A DNA stretch of 25,148 nt from DAOUAJ01 sp034433615 (GTDB lineage Bacteria; Chloroflexota; Anaerolineae; DUEN01), in assembly GCA_034433615.1 (NCBI GenBank), contig DAOUAJ010000250.1:1-25148 (forward strand), written 5' to 3'. The position numbers and the translations under genes were made by a program. How positions within the stretch are numbered: the stretch's first letter is position 1; every line of letters begins with the position of its first letter. Of this stretch, positions 1-5,880 are shown piece after piece. The notes beneath the pieces were generated by a model. That model was not told the DNA's origin. It ran no database searches and saw only the letters and a program-made list of their open reading frames with translations.

Positions 1-68
1 CACCCTGGCCTGCACGACGTCCAGGGCAGGCTGCCCGCCACGATGATGGCCAGGATCAGCCAGTTCAT
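1..68 (-). CDS. possible N-terminus of a membrane or secreted protein, cut by window edge
   Basis: On the minus strand an ATG at 68 opens a frame that runs off the left edge. Its 22 codons give a hydrophobic stretch (MNWLILAIIVAG) followed by SLPWTSC, which resembles a signal peptide or lipoprotein leader. The frame stays open upstream of the ATG and no good ribosome site precedes it. It could equally be the continuation of the small frame at 95-199 after a frameshift. Product unknown and existence uncertain. Confidence 0.2.
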   Translation of the reverse strand, partial: MNWLILAIIVAGSLPWTSCRPG

Positions 69-94
69 CCGCCGCACCTTGTGGCCCGAATGGG

Positions 95-199
95 CTACGT
101 GCGGGCCTCCATCGGCCGCATGGTGTGCACGGCTCCAGGGAGCAAACCGGAAAGAGTGCGGGTGACAAAACTTCTCCTCCGCAGGGCTGCGCGACGCAT
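95..199 (-). CDS. 34-codon ORF with very strong ribosome site, divergent from the ABC operon
   Basis: A minus-strand ATG at 199 is preceded by GGAGGAGGTG (about 203-212), one of the best Shine-Dalgarno sequences in the window. A weak promoter can be read further upstream (TTTCCA, 17 bases, TACGAT). The frame gives an Arg-rich start (MRRAALRRRSF), then a moderately hydrophobic segment, and stops at 95. It is either a short leader peptide or the broken start of a gene continuing to the left, where the next frame is a hydrophobic leader (1-68). The protein is not recognised. Confidence 0.22.
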   Translation of the reverse strand: MRRAALRRRSFVTRTLSGLLPGAVHTMRPMEART

Positions 200-279
200 G
201 TTCACCTCCTCCAAGAGTGATCTTTGCAGCCCTTATCGTACCAAATCTGGAGCTACTTGGAAACTGGAACTGAAAGTGA

Positions 280-308
280 TTGACAACCCGCTAACTCTAT
301 GGTATTTT
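280..308 (+). promoter_or_regulatory. sigma-70-type promoter of the sugar ABC operon
   Basis: TTGACA at 280-285 and TATTTT at 303-308 are separated by 17 bases. Transcription would start near 315, about 75 bases before the first permease start at 390. This supports 390 over the longer open frame that begins at 81. No clear LacI-type palindrome is visible beside it. Confidence 0.5.
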
Positions 309-389
309 ATGAATGCTGATTCCACTCTTGGATGCTCCACTCGAATCAGCCTGAGAAACGACTGGTGCAAGGTCGAGAAAGGTAAGTAT

Positions 390-1319
390 ATGACTGTCCT
401 GAAAAGTTTCCTATCTCAGTCTAAGTTGGCACGACGCGAGGCTTTGACCTTCTATGCTTTTATCTCCCCCTGGGTCTTTGGGTTTATCGCTTTCACTCTG
501 TATCCCATCCTGGCGTCTTTCTATTACAGCCTGACCCAATATGACATTGTGAATCCGGCTAAGTGGGTTGGTGCAGGGAACTACCAGGAATTGCTCTCCG
601 ACAGGCTTTTCTGGCAATCCATCAAGGTCACGGTCTATTTCACAGCTCTCAGCGTCCCATTGGGTATCGCAGCTTCTCTGGGCCTCGCCATGTTGCTTAA
701 TCAGAAAGTACCTGGTCTGTCGGTGTTCCGCACCGTTTATTACTTGCCCTCGGTGATCACGGGCGTGGCGGTCGCGCTGCTCTTTCAGTGGATCCTCAAT
801 CCAGATTTCGGATTGGTTAACTATTTGCTCTTCAAGCTCTTTCATCTCAAGGGCCCTGGCTGGTTCTACGACCGGTATTGGGCTATCCCCGCCTTCGTCG
901 TGATGGGACTCTGGGGGTTGGGAGGGCCCATGGTGATCTATCTGGCAGCCCTGCAAAACGTGCCGACGGAGCTTTACGAGGCGGCCGAGCTGGATGGCGC
1001 TAACGCTGTCCATCGGTTTCGCAATGTCACGTTGCCCATGATCTCACCCGTAATCCTGTTCACGTTCATCACAGGGATCATCGGCTCGTTTCAGGCCTTC
1101 ACCCAGATCTATGTGGTGACCACAGGTCGAGGAGGCCCCAATTACGCCACTCTGGTCTACGTGCTCTACCTGTATCAGCAGGCTTTCCGCAACTTCCGCA
1201 TGGGGTTTGCCTCGGCCCAGGCCTGGATTCTGTTCCTGATCATCTTTGGGTTGACTCTGTTGGCGCTGCGCGCATCCCGAAGCCGGGTCTATTACGAAGC
1301 GCCCACTGAAGCGCTGTAA
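390..1319 (+). CDS. carbohydrate ABC transporter permease, MalF/UgpA type
   Basis: Inner-membrane permease of a family-1 carbohydrate ABC importer (CUT1), expected to form a heterodimer with the next gene product and to take substrate from the lipoprotein encoded at 2382-3779. The protein is 309 residues from the chosen ATG, the usual family length. It has about six hydrophobic segments, beginning with the FYAFISPWVFGF helix. The EAA loop that docks the ATPase reads YEAAELDGANAV, followed by LPMISP. The frame is open back to 81, but that part has no membrane-protein character and a promoter lies at 280-308, so translation starts at 390 with a weak GAGAAAGG upstream. No ATPase gene is in the cluster, so a shared MsmX-like ATPase elsewhere is inferred. 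The sugar cannot be told from sequence. Confidence 0.93.
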   Translation: MTVLKSFLSQSKLARREALTFYAFISPWVFGFIAFTLYPILASFYYSLTQYDIVNPAKWVGAGNYQELLSDRLFWQSIKVTVYFTALSVPLGIAASLGLAMLLNQKVPGLSVFRTVYYLPSVITGVAVALLFQWILNPDFGLVNYLLFKLFHLKGPGWFYDRYWAIPAFVVMGLWGLGGPMVIYLAALQNVPTELYEAAELDGANAVHRFRNVTLPMISPVILFTFITGIIGSFQAFTQIYVVTTGRGGPNYATLVYVLYLYQQAFRNFRMGFASAQAWILFLIIFGLTLLALRASRSRVYYEAPTEAL

Positions 1320-1351
1320 CTCAGGCACAGGAATCAGGAGGATTTCACCCA

Positions 1352-2257
1352 ATGGCTGAACAGGTGATCACCGGTCCTCAGAGGGCCGTACGCGTTCCCA
1401 GCGTCCCCTGGTACAAGACCAAGTCATTCCGTCGGCGGGCTTCCAGGGCAGCCGCTACGATCATAGCCACTGTTGGGGCCATCATTATCCTGATCCCTGT
1501 GGCATGGATGGTGTCCTCCTCTCTGAAGACGCGGTTCACCGTATTGCAACTGCCTCCACAATGGATTCCCGCCAATCCGCAGTGGCACAATTACCGTGAT
1601 GCTCTGACTTTTATGCCGTTTAACCTGTTCTTCCGCAACACTTTCATCTATGCCATCGTGGTGGCATTCGCTGAAATGCTTTCCTGTTCATTAGTGGCTT
1701 TTGGCTTCGCACGGTTGCGCGCGCCGGGACGGAATGCCCTGTTCCTGTTGGTCCTGGGCACTATGATGTTGCCCTATCAGGTGACGATGATCCCCCAGTA
1801 CGTGATGTTCACCAAGTGGCTGGGCTGGAGAGATAGCTGGAAGCCGCTGATGGTGCCGCCCTTCTTCGGCAGCGCCTACCTGATCTTCCTGTTGCGCCAG
1901 TTCTATTTGAGCATCCACCAGGACCTGGTGGATGCCGCCCGCATTGATGGCTGTTCCCATGCGGGGGTGTGGTGGCGCATCTTTATCCCCTTGTCGGGGC
2001 CGGCCCTCGCCGCGGTGGGCATCCTTTCCTTCGTCTATCACTGGAATGATTTCCTGGGGCCGCTGATCTATCTCAACAGTACAGAGAAGCTGCCGGTGTC
2101 GGTGGGGCTCTCGCGTTTCACAGCCGCTTATGGTGGGACACCATGGCACTGGCTGATGGCTGCCTCCTTGACAGCCGTCGCACCGTTGATTCTCCTCTTT
2201 TTTGTCGCCCAACGCTACTTCATCCAGGGCATCGTGATCACAGGGGTCAAAGGGTAG
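1352..2257 (+). CDS. carbohydrate ABC transporter permease, MalG/UgpE type
   Basis: Second permease of the same CUT1 importer, 301 residues. The N-terminus is cytosolic and basic, the first helix (about residues 33-55) follows a KSFRRRASR stretch, and five further hydrophobic segments are visible. The EAA motif is DAARIDGCSHAGVWW with a downstream IFIPLSGPAL, the conserved loop that contacts the ATPase. The start ATG has a good AGGAGG site 10 bases upstream and lies 32 bases after the first permease, so the two are co-transcribed. The sequence ends in the usual QGIVITGVKG tail of MalG-like proteins. Family assignment is secure; substrate is not. Confidence 0.95.
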   Translation: MAEQVITGPQRAVRVPSVPWYKTKSFRRRASRAAATIIATVGAIIILIPVAWMVSSSLKTRFTVLQLPPQWIPANPQWHNYRDALTFMPFNLFFRNTFIYAIVVAFAEMLSCSLVAFGFARLRAPGRNALFLLVLGTMMLPYQVTMIPQYVMFTKWLGWRDSWKPLMVPPFFGSAYLIFLLRQFYLSIHQDLVDAARIDGCSHAGVWWRIFIPLSGPALAAVGILSFVYHWNDFLGPLIYLNSTEKLPVSVGLSRFTAAYGGTPWHWLMAASLTAVAPLILLFFVAQRYFIQGIVITGVKG

Positions 2258-2349
2258 GGGCGACATCAATCACCGATCGAAGGGGGGTGGTCGTTGCATC
2301 ATCTTGGCCAGGAATGGGCCAATCGTCGGTGCTCAGTTCAATCTTTGTC

Positions 2350-2365
2350 CCTGATCTCAATCAGG
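2350..2365 (+). promoter_or_regulatory. small hairpin just before the binding-protein ribosome site
   Basis: CCTGAT at 2350-2355 and ATCAGG at 2360-2365 form a 6-bp stem with a 4-base loop, directly upstream of the AAGGAG site of the binding-protein gene. Intercistronic hairpins in sugar ABC operons often let the binding protein be made in excess of the permeases. That role is inferred here; the hairpin is short. Confidence 0.25.
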
Positions 2366-2381
2366 AAAGGAGAAGAAAGCG

Positions 2382-3779
2382 ATGAAGCTCAAGGTTCTCA
2401 CCTTTATCAGCGTGTTGGTAGTGGCGGGCCTGTTGGCGACCGCGTGCGCACCAGTTGCAACGCCAGCTCCTGCGCCAGCACCGAAAGCTGAGGAAAAGCC
2501 TGCAGCCGCACCGCCGAAGGCGGAAGAGAAAGTTACAGTCACCTGGTACGTTCGCTCACAGCCGAATGAGCAACCCTGGGAGCAGAACATCGTCATCCCT
2601 GAGTTCGAGAAGGCGCATCCCAATATCAAGATCAACCTGGTGATCGTGAACTGGGATGAGTTCGACACCAAGATGAACGCCATGTTTGCCGCCGGCGAGG
2701 GGCCGGACATCTGGTCGCACTGGGGACCCAGCGGCTTCGCCGACTATCGCATTCGCGGGCTGATCCAGGATCTTACCCCCTTCATCGAGCGGGATAACTT
2801 CGACCTGTCCGACTTCATCCCAGAGGTCCTGAACCTGTACAAGGTCGAGGGGAAGATTTATGGCCTGCCCCTGCTCACTGGCGCGTCGTACATCTTCTAC
2901 AACAAGAAGCTGTTCGACGAGGCGGGGGTGCCCTATCCACCGGCCGACTGGGACGATGAGACCTGGACATGGGATAAGTTCGTCGAGACGGCCCAAAAGC
3001 TAACCAAGGACGTGGACGACCCGACCAAGGCGGTCTGGGGTCTGCACTTTGGCATCTGGCCTAACGACGCCTGGGCCTGGATGTTCGGCAAGGATTTGTA
3101 TCCACCTGAGGCTTACCAGACCGGTTTCTCTGATACGGCCTATCTGGATTCACCCGAAGCGGTCCAGGCTTTCCAGGCTCGTGCCGATCTAACCTGGAAG
3201 TACAAGGTGGCCCCATCACCGGCCGCGGAGCAGGCGCTGGCCGCTGGTGGTGATCCCTTCCTCACCGGGCGGGTCGCCATGAAGCCGATTGGCGTCTGGG
3301 GTTGGTGGGTGTTTAAGGGGGCCGAGGAGCAATTCCCCTTCGGTTGCGCGGCGCTGCCTAAGGGGGCTCCCAATGCCAAGGCCGTGATCTTCACCGACCC
3401 CTGGGTGCTGTCGGCGACCAGCAAGCATCCCAACGAGGCGTGGGAGTTCCTGAAGTATCTGGTGAGCGCGGATGCTCAGCGAGCCTACATGGAGGCCGTC
3501 GGCGCGCCGCCTGTCCGCAAGTCTTTGCTGCCGGAGTTTTTCAAGCTCTATCCCAGCATGACGCCGGAAGAGGCTGAAACGTGCTTCCTGGGCGGCGTGC
3601 GGCACGGCGCCGAATCGCCCAACCACCTGCTAGTCCGCTTCGACCAGATCAACAACGTGGTCAGCGCCGCCCTGGATCCCGTCTTCCTGGGCGAGAAGAC
3701 CGCGGCAGAGACGTTACCTCAGGCTCAGCAAGACCTAGTCAAGACGTTGCAGCAGATCAAGGCCGAGCTTCAGAAGTAA
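2382..3779 (+). CDS. extracellular sugar-binding lipoprotein of ABC importer (family 1 type)
   Basis: Solute-binding protein that captures the sugar outside the membrane and delivers it to the two permeases encoded just upstream. The 465-residue protein starts with a lipoprotein signal peptide: basic MKLK, a hydrophobic core, then ATAC with the lipid-accepting Cys at residue 22. A Pro/Ala/Lys/Glu-rich linker (about 23-50) follows, then a binding domain of ordinary size for MalE-like proteins (WYVRSQPNEQPWEQN..., FPFGCAALPKG, TDPWVLSATSKHPNEAWEFLKYL). The start has an AAGGAG site 8-10 bases upstream. A hairpin terminator follows at about 3804-3842. Substrate is unknown; no glycosidase gene is nearby to hint at one. 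Confidence 0.95.
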   Translation: MKLKVLTFISVLVVAGLLATACAPVATPAPAPAPKAEEKPAAAPPKAEEKVTVTWYVRSQPNEQPWEQNIVIPEFEKAHPNIKINLVIVNWDEFDTKMNAMFAAGEGPDIWSHWGPSGFADYRIRGLIQDLTPFIERDNFDLSDFIPEVLNLYKVEGKIYGLPLLTGASYIFYNKKLFDEAGVPYPPADWDDETWTWDKFVETAQKLTKDVDDPTKAVWGLHFGIWPNDAWAWMFGKDLYPPEAYQTGFSDTAYLDSPEAVQAFQARADLTWKYKVAPSPAAEQALAAGGDPFLTGRVAMKPIGVWGWWVFKGAEEQFPFGCAALPKGAPNAKAVIFTDPWVLSATSKHPNEAWEFLKYLVSADAQRAYMEAVGAPPVRKSLLPEFFKLYPSMTPEEAETCFLGGVRHGAESPNHLLVRFDQINNVVSAALDPVFLGEKTAAETLPQAQQDLVKTLQQIKAELQK

Positions 3780-3803
3780 AGTTGCCTCGGCAGGGCAAAC
3801 CTG

Positions 3804-3842
3804 GGCAGGGGGTGAAGGCGAACCATACCCCCTGCCTTGTTG
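3804..3842 (+). terminator. hairpin terminator after the ABC operon
   Basis: A perfect 10-bp inverted repeat, GGCAGGGGGT at 3804-3813 and ACCCCCTGCC at 3827-3836, has a 13-base loop and is followed by TTGTTGTT. It lies 25 bases after the stop of the binding-protein gene. The T-run is interrupted, so efficiency is uncertain. Confidence 0.6.
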
Positions 3843-3952
3843 TTCAGAGAGGGACTGACGTCTGGGAGGAAGCCTATTTCGCCTGGCGCAACGCTGAGTT
3901 GACCGCCGCTGGTTTTGACAACGGTTGACAGCCACAACCTTATGGCGATCAC

Positions 3953-3984
3953 AAGCCCCGCCAGCTAGCTCGGCGGGGCTTTGT
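3953..3984 (+). terminator. second hairpin terminator between ABC operon and rluD-like gene
   Basis: AAGCCCCGCC at 3953-3962 pairs with GGCGGGGCTT at 3972-3981 around a 9-base loop and is followed by TTGT. It insulates the rluD-like gene from upstream transcription. The stretch 3843-3952 before it holds no supported gene, although 3838-3928 reads like the coding tail of a lost gene. Confidence 0.65.
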
Positions 3985-3995
3985 CATGCCGTTTG

Positions 3996-4004
3996 TGGTA
4001 GAAT
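3996..4004 (+). promoter_or_regulatory. extended -10 promoter abutting the rluD-like start
   Basis: TGGTAGAAT at 3996-4004 is an extended -10 element (TGn followed by TAGAAT). Its expected transcription start, seven bases past the hexamer, is 4011, the A of the second ATG of the rluD-like gene. No convincing -35 hexamer lies 16-18 bases upstream, where the terminator stem sits. Confidence 0.42.
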
Positions 4005-4949
4005 ATGAGCATGAACCCACCCGAGCAATCCCTGACCTTCACCGTCACCCGGGGCGGGCAACGGTTGGACCGCTGGCTGGCTGAGGTGTTGCTGGAGCGC
4101 TCGCGTACGGAGATTCAACGTTGGATCAGGGAGAAGCGTATCACGGTCAACGGCTCTCACCTCAAGGCCAGCTACAAGGTCGAGCCGGAGGACCACATCG
4201 TGGTGAACATCCCACCTCCCCTCCCCGCGGACATCCAGCCTGAGCCTATCCCGCTGGACATTCTCTACGAGGACGAGAACTTGCTGGTCATTAACAAAGC
4301 GGCCGGTATGGTCGTCCACCCGGCGTCTAGGCATGTCTACCGCAGTGGCACGCTGGTCAATGCTGTGTTGGCTCACGTGCCCAACCTGGCTGTAGGTGGT
4401 GAAGAGCGGCCCGGCATCGTCCATCGGCTGGACAAGGATACATCAGGATTGATCCTGGTCGCTAAGAATGACATGGCCCACCGGAACTTACAGGCGCAGT
4501 TCAAGACTCGTGAGGTGGAGAAAGTGTACCTGGCCCTGGTTGAGGGGGAGCTGCCCATTGCCCACGGCCGGGTGGAAGCGCCGATCGGGCGCGATCCGTA
4601 CCATCGCCAACGCATGGCGGTGGTGCCCGAGCACAAAGGCCGCAGTGCCGTGACCGAGTTCACCGTGCGCGAGCGATTTCCTGGCTACACGCTGATTGAA
4701 GCGCGGCCACGCACGGGGCGCACTCATCAAATCCGGGTGCACATGGCCTACATCGGGCATCCTCTGGTGGGTGATCCCGTGTATGGACATCGGCGCAGGC
4801 GGCTGCACTGTCCACGTCAGTTCCTGCATGCACACCGGCTGGGGTTTCGTCTGCCGGACACGGGCCAGTGGATAGAGCTCACCGCGCCGCTTCCTGCCGA
4901 CCTGGAGGAGGTACTCCAGCGGCTGCGCGACGAGCGAACGCCTACTTGA
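4005..4949 (+). CDS. rluD: RluA/RluD-family large-subunit rRNA pseudouridine synthase
   Basis: Isomerises selected uridines of 23S rRNA (helix 69 in the case of RluD) to pseudouridine. An N-terminal S4 RNA-binding domain (about residues 18-75, LDRWLAEVL to EPEDHIVV) precedes the catalytic domain. The signature HRLDKDTSG has its catalytic Asp at residue 143. The later RTGRTHQIRVH motif and the GHPLVGDPVYG stretch are also typical. Length is 314 residues, usual for the family. Two in-frame ATGs exist, 4005 and 4011. The -10 box at 3999-4004 would start the RNA at 4011, giving a leaderless mRNA and a 312-residue protein, so 4011 may be the true start. No Shine-Dalgarno site is present. RluC/RluA specificity cannot be excluded. 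Confidence 0.92.
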   Translation: MSMNPPEQSLTFTVTRGGQRLDRWLAEVLLERSRTEIQRWIREKRITVNGSHLKASYKVEPEDHIVVNIPPPLPADIQPEPIPLDILYEDENLLVINKAAGMVVHPASRHVYRSGTLVNAVLAHVPNLAVGGEERPGIVHRLDKDTSGLILVAKNDMAHRNLQAQFKTREVEKVYLALVEGELPIAHGRVEAPIGRDPYHRQRMAVVPEHKGRSAVTEFTVRERFPGYTLIEARPRTGRTHQIRVHMAYIGHPLVGDPVYGHRRRRLHCPRQFLHAHRLGFRLPDTGQWIELTAPLPADLEEVLQRLRDERTPT

Positions 4950-4984
4950 CAGCATCTGGGATGTGTGAGATAATTAGCTCACAC
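4946..4984 (+). promoter_or_regulatory. strong promoter with overlapping palindromic operator
   Basis: TTGACA at 4946-4951 and GATAAT at 4969-4974 are 17 bases apart. The -35 box overlaps the stop codon of the rluD-like gene. A 22-bp near-perfect palindrome at 4963-4984 (arms GTGTGAG and CTCACAC, centre TAATTA, one mismatched pair) covers the -10 box and the expected start near 4981. That placement fits a dimeric repressor blocking RNA polymerase. The regulator is unknown. The half-site spacing (TGTGA, 10 bases, TCACA) does not fit Crp, which uses 6. Confidence 0.6.
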
Positions 4985-5066
4985 TAATCCCCCAAAGCAG
5001 CAGGTGTCCTGGACGTGACCCTTGCTGCTCCTCCTGCCGCCATCCTAAACGGAGGAGGTGATGCCA

Positions 5067-5120
5067 ATGGACCACAGTAGTAACACCAGCGCCGTAGCAT
5101 CACCTCGGATGATCCGATAG
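5067..5120 (+). CDS. 17-residue leader-type peptide inside the structured RNA
   Basis: ATG at 5067 is followed by 16 sense codons and TAG, giving MDHSSNTSAVASPRMIR. The ribosome site GGAGGAGGTGAT (5051-5062) is optimally spaced and unusually long: GGAGGTGAT pairs with nine bases of the 16S rRNA 3' end. An in-frame ATG at 5061 is too close to that site. The peptide has no run of one amino acid as in classical amino-acid attenuators. Its codons form the left arm of the 11-bp hairpin at 5089-5132, so ribosomes on it would change the RNA fold. Function unknown; it may act only through its translation. Confidence 0.35.
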   Translation: MDHSSNTSAVASPRMIR

Positions 5121-5137
5121 CTGCTACGGCGCACATA

Positions 5138-5176
5138 CAGAGGCCCTTCTCGGCTGAAGAAGGGCCTCTGGCTTTG
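5138..5176 (+). terminator. strong intrinsic terminator ending the structured RNA
   Basis: A perfect 13-bp stem, CAGAGGCCCTTCT (5138-5150) with AGAAGGGCCTCTG (5158-5170), has a 7-base loop and is followed by GCTTTG. No antiterminator partner for either arm was found by eye within the RNA. Confidence 0.82.
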
Positions 5177-5190
5177 TAGGGCCACAGAGG

Positions 5191-5219
5191 TTGACTCTGA
5201 CCCTGAAATGGGATATACT
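5191..5219 (+). promoter_or_regulatory. sigma-70-type promoter of rplI
   Basis: TTGACT at 5191-5196 and TATACT at 5214-5219 are exactly 17 bases apart. Transcription should begin near 5226, about 45 bases before the rplI start. Confidence 0.72.
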
Positions 5220-5232
5220 TTGAATGCATGAA

Positions 5233-5252
5233 TATCGGCATTATAACCGATA
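5233..5252 (+). promoter_or_regulatory. short hairpin in the rplI 5' untranslated region
   Basis: TATCGG (5233-5238) and CCGATA (5247-5252) form a 6-bp stem with an 8-base A/T-rich loop just upstream of the AAAGGA ribosome site of rplI. It could be a weak regulatory stem or an operator near the transcript start. Evidence is the inverted repeat and its position only. Confidence 0.28.
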
Positions 5253-5270
5253 GAAAGGACACCTTCGTTT

Positions 5271-5717
5271 ATGGAAGTTTTGTTACTGAAAGACGTCGAG
5301 GGCCTGGGTCATGCTGGCGAGATCAAGAAGGTTGCCGGAGGCTACGCGCGCAACTTCCTGATCCCCCGTGGGCTGGCGGTCGTTGCTGACAAAGGGGCGC
5401 GTAAACAGGCAGCTCACCTTCGCGAGGCCACTGAGCGCCAACAGGCGCGCCAGACATCTGCAGCGCAGGCGCTGGCCAACAAACTGAGCGAGCTCACGTT
5501 AAGGTTCACGGCCAAAGCTGGTGAAAATGACCGCCTGTATGGCTCCATCACTGCGGCCGACATTGTGGAGGCTATCGAGCGAGAGATCGGACAGGCCGTT
5601 GATCGGCGACACGTTGAATTGGAACACCCGATTCGCGAGTTAGGCACTCACCAGGTGGCTATTCGCCTCATGCCCAATATTATCCCCAGGGTAACGGTGG
5701 TCATCGAGCGGGAGTGA
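5271..5717 (+). CDS. rplI: 50S ribosomal protein L9
   Basis: L9 binds 23S rRNA at the base of the L1 stalk and helps keep the reading frame. The 148-residue protein has the standard two-domain layout. The N-terminal RNA-binding domain carries the family signature GHAGEIKKVAGGYARNFLIPRGLA (about residues 16-39). A long connecting helix rich in Ala/Gln/Arg (about 41-75) leads to the C-terminal domain (KAGENDRLYGSIT onward). The start ATG follows AAAGGA by about 12 bases. It is transcribed alone between its own promoter (5191-5219) and terminator (5765-5797). The usual partners rpsF, ssb and rpsR are absent, so L9 is detached from that operon here. Confidence 0.98.
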   Translation: MEVLLLKDVEGLGHAGEIKKVAGGYARNFLIPRGLAVVADKGARKQAAHLREATERQQARQTSAAQALANKLSELTLRFTAKAGENDRLYGSITAADIVEAIEREIGQAVDRRHVELEHPIRELGTHQVAIRLMPNIIPRVTVVIERE

Positions 5718-5764
5718 GAAGAGGACCAGGCCCGGAGCACTCGATCTCAGTCAGATGATCAAAG

Positions 5765-5797
5765 AAAGCGCCCCTTTCAGGAGGGCGCTTTTTGTTT
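5765..5797 (+). terminator. intrinsic terminator of rplI
   Basis: AAAGCGCCC (5765-5773) pairs with GGGCGCTTT (5783-5791) around a 9-base loop and is followed by TTGTTTTG. The A-run on the left arm could make it work for the convergent minus-strand gene too. The remaining bases up to 5880 hold nothing recognisable. Confidence 0.85.
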
Positions 5798-5880
5798 TGC
5801 TCGTCGTCGGCAGAGAGAATTTCCAAACGCGCTTTGAGGCGGAGCGACCTGACAGGCGCGAGGGTTCAACTGCCAACCGA

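Larger units (their letters stand above)
4981..5176 (+). ncRNA. structured RNA or leader of unknown class upstream of rplI
   Basis: A discrete transcript of about 195 bases is bounded by the promoter at 4946-4974 and a strong terminator at 5138-5176. Five inverted repeats lie in order. AGCAGCA (4996-5002) pairs with TGCTGCT (5023-5029). CTCCTCC (5028-5034) pairs with GGAGGAG (5051-5057). GAGGTGATGC (5055-5064) pairs with GCATCACCTC (5097-5106). GCGCCGTAGCA (5089-5099) pairs with TGCTACGGCGC (5122-5132). The terminator stem is last. Neighbouring pairs overlap and so exclude one another, as in attenuators and riboswitches. The ribosome site of a 17-codon ORF (5067) is buried in two of the alternatives. 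I do not recognise T-box, SAM, cobalamin, TPP, 6S or SRP RNA. The next gene, rplI, has its own promoter past the terminator. Confidence 0.5.

Noticed and set aside
81..389. Long N-terminal extension of the first ABC permease
   Set aside because: It precedes and overlaps a good promoter (280-308), has no membrane-protein character, and the family starts at about 390.
4963..4984. Crp or Lac-type operator identity for the palindrome
   Set aside because: TGTGA and TCACA are separated by 10 bases, not 6, and the centre does not match the lac operator.
4981..5176. T-box riboswitch, 6S RNA or SRP RNA
   Set aside because: The T-box sequence TGGNACC is absent (only TGGACC), the ends do not form a 6S-like rod, and the SRP tetraloop motif is missing.
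5414..5647. Minus-strand frames inside rplI and similar long frames opposite most genes
   Set aside because: They are compositional shadows of high-GC coding sequence with no ribosome sites or recognisable domains.
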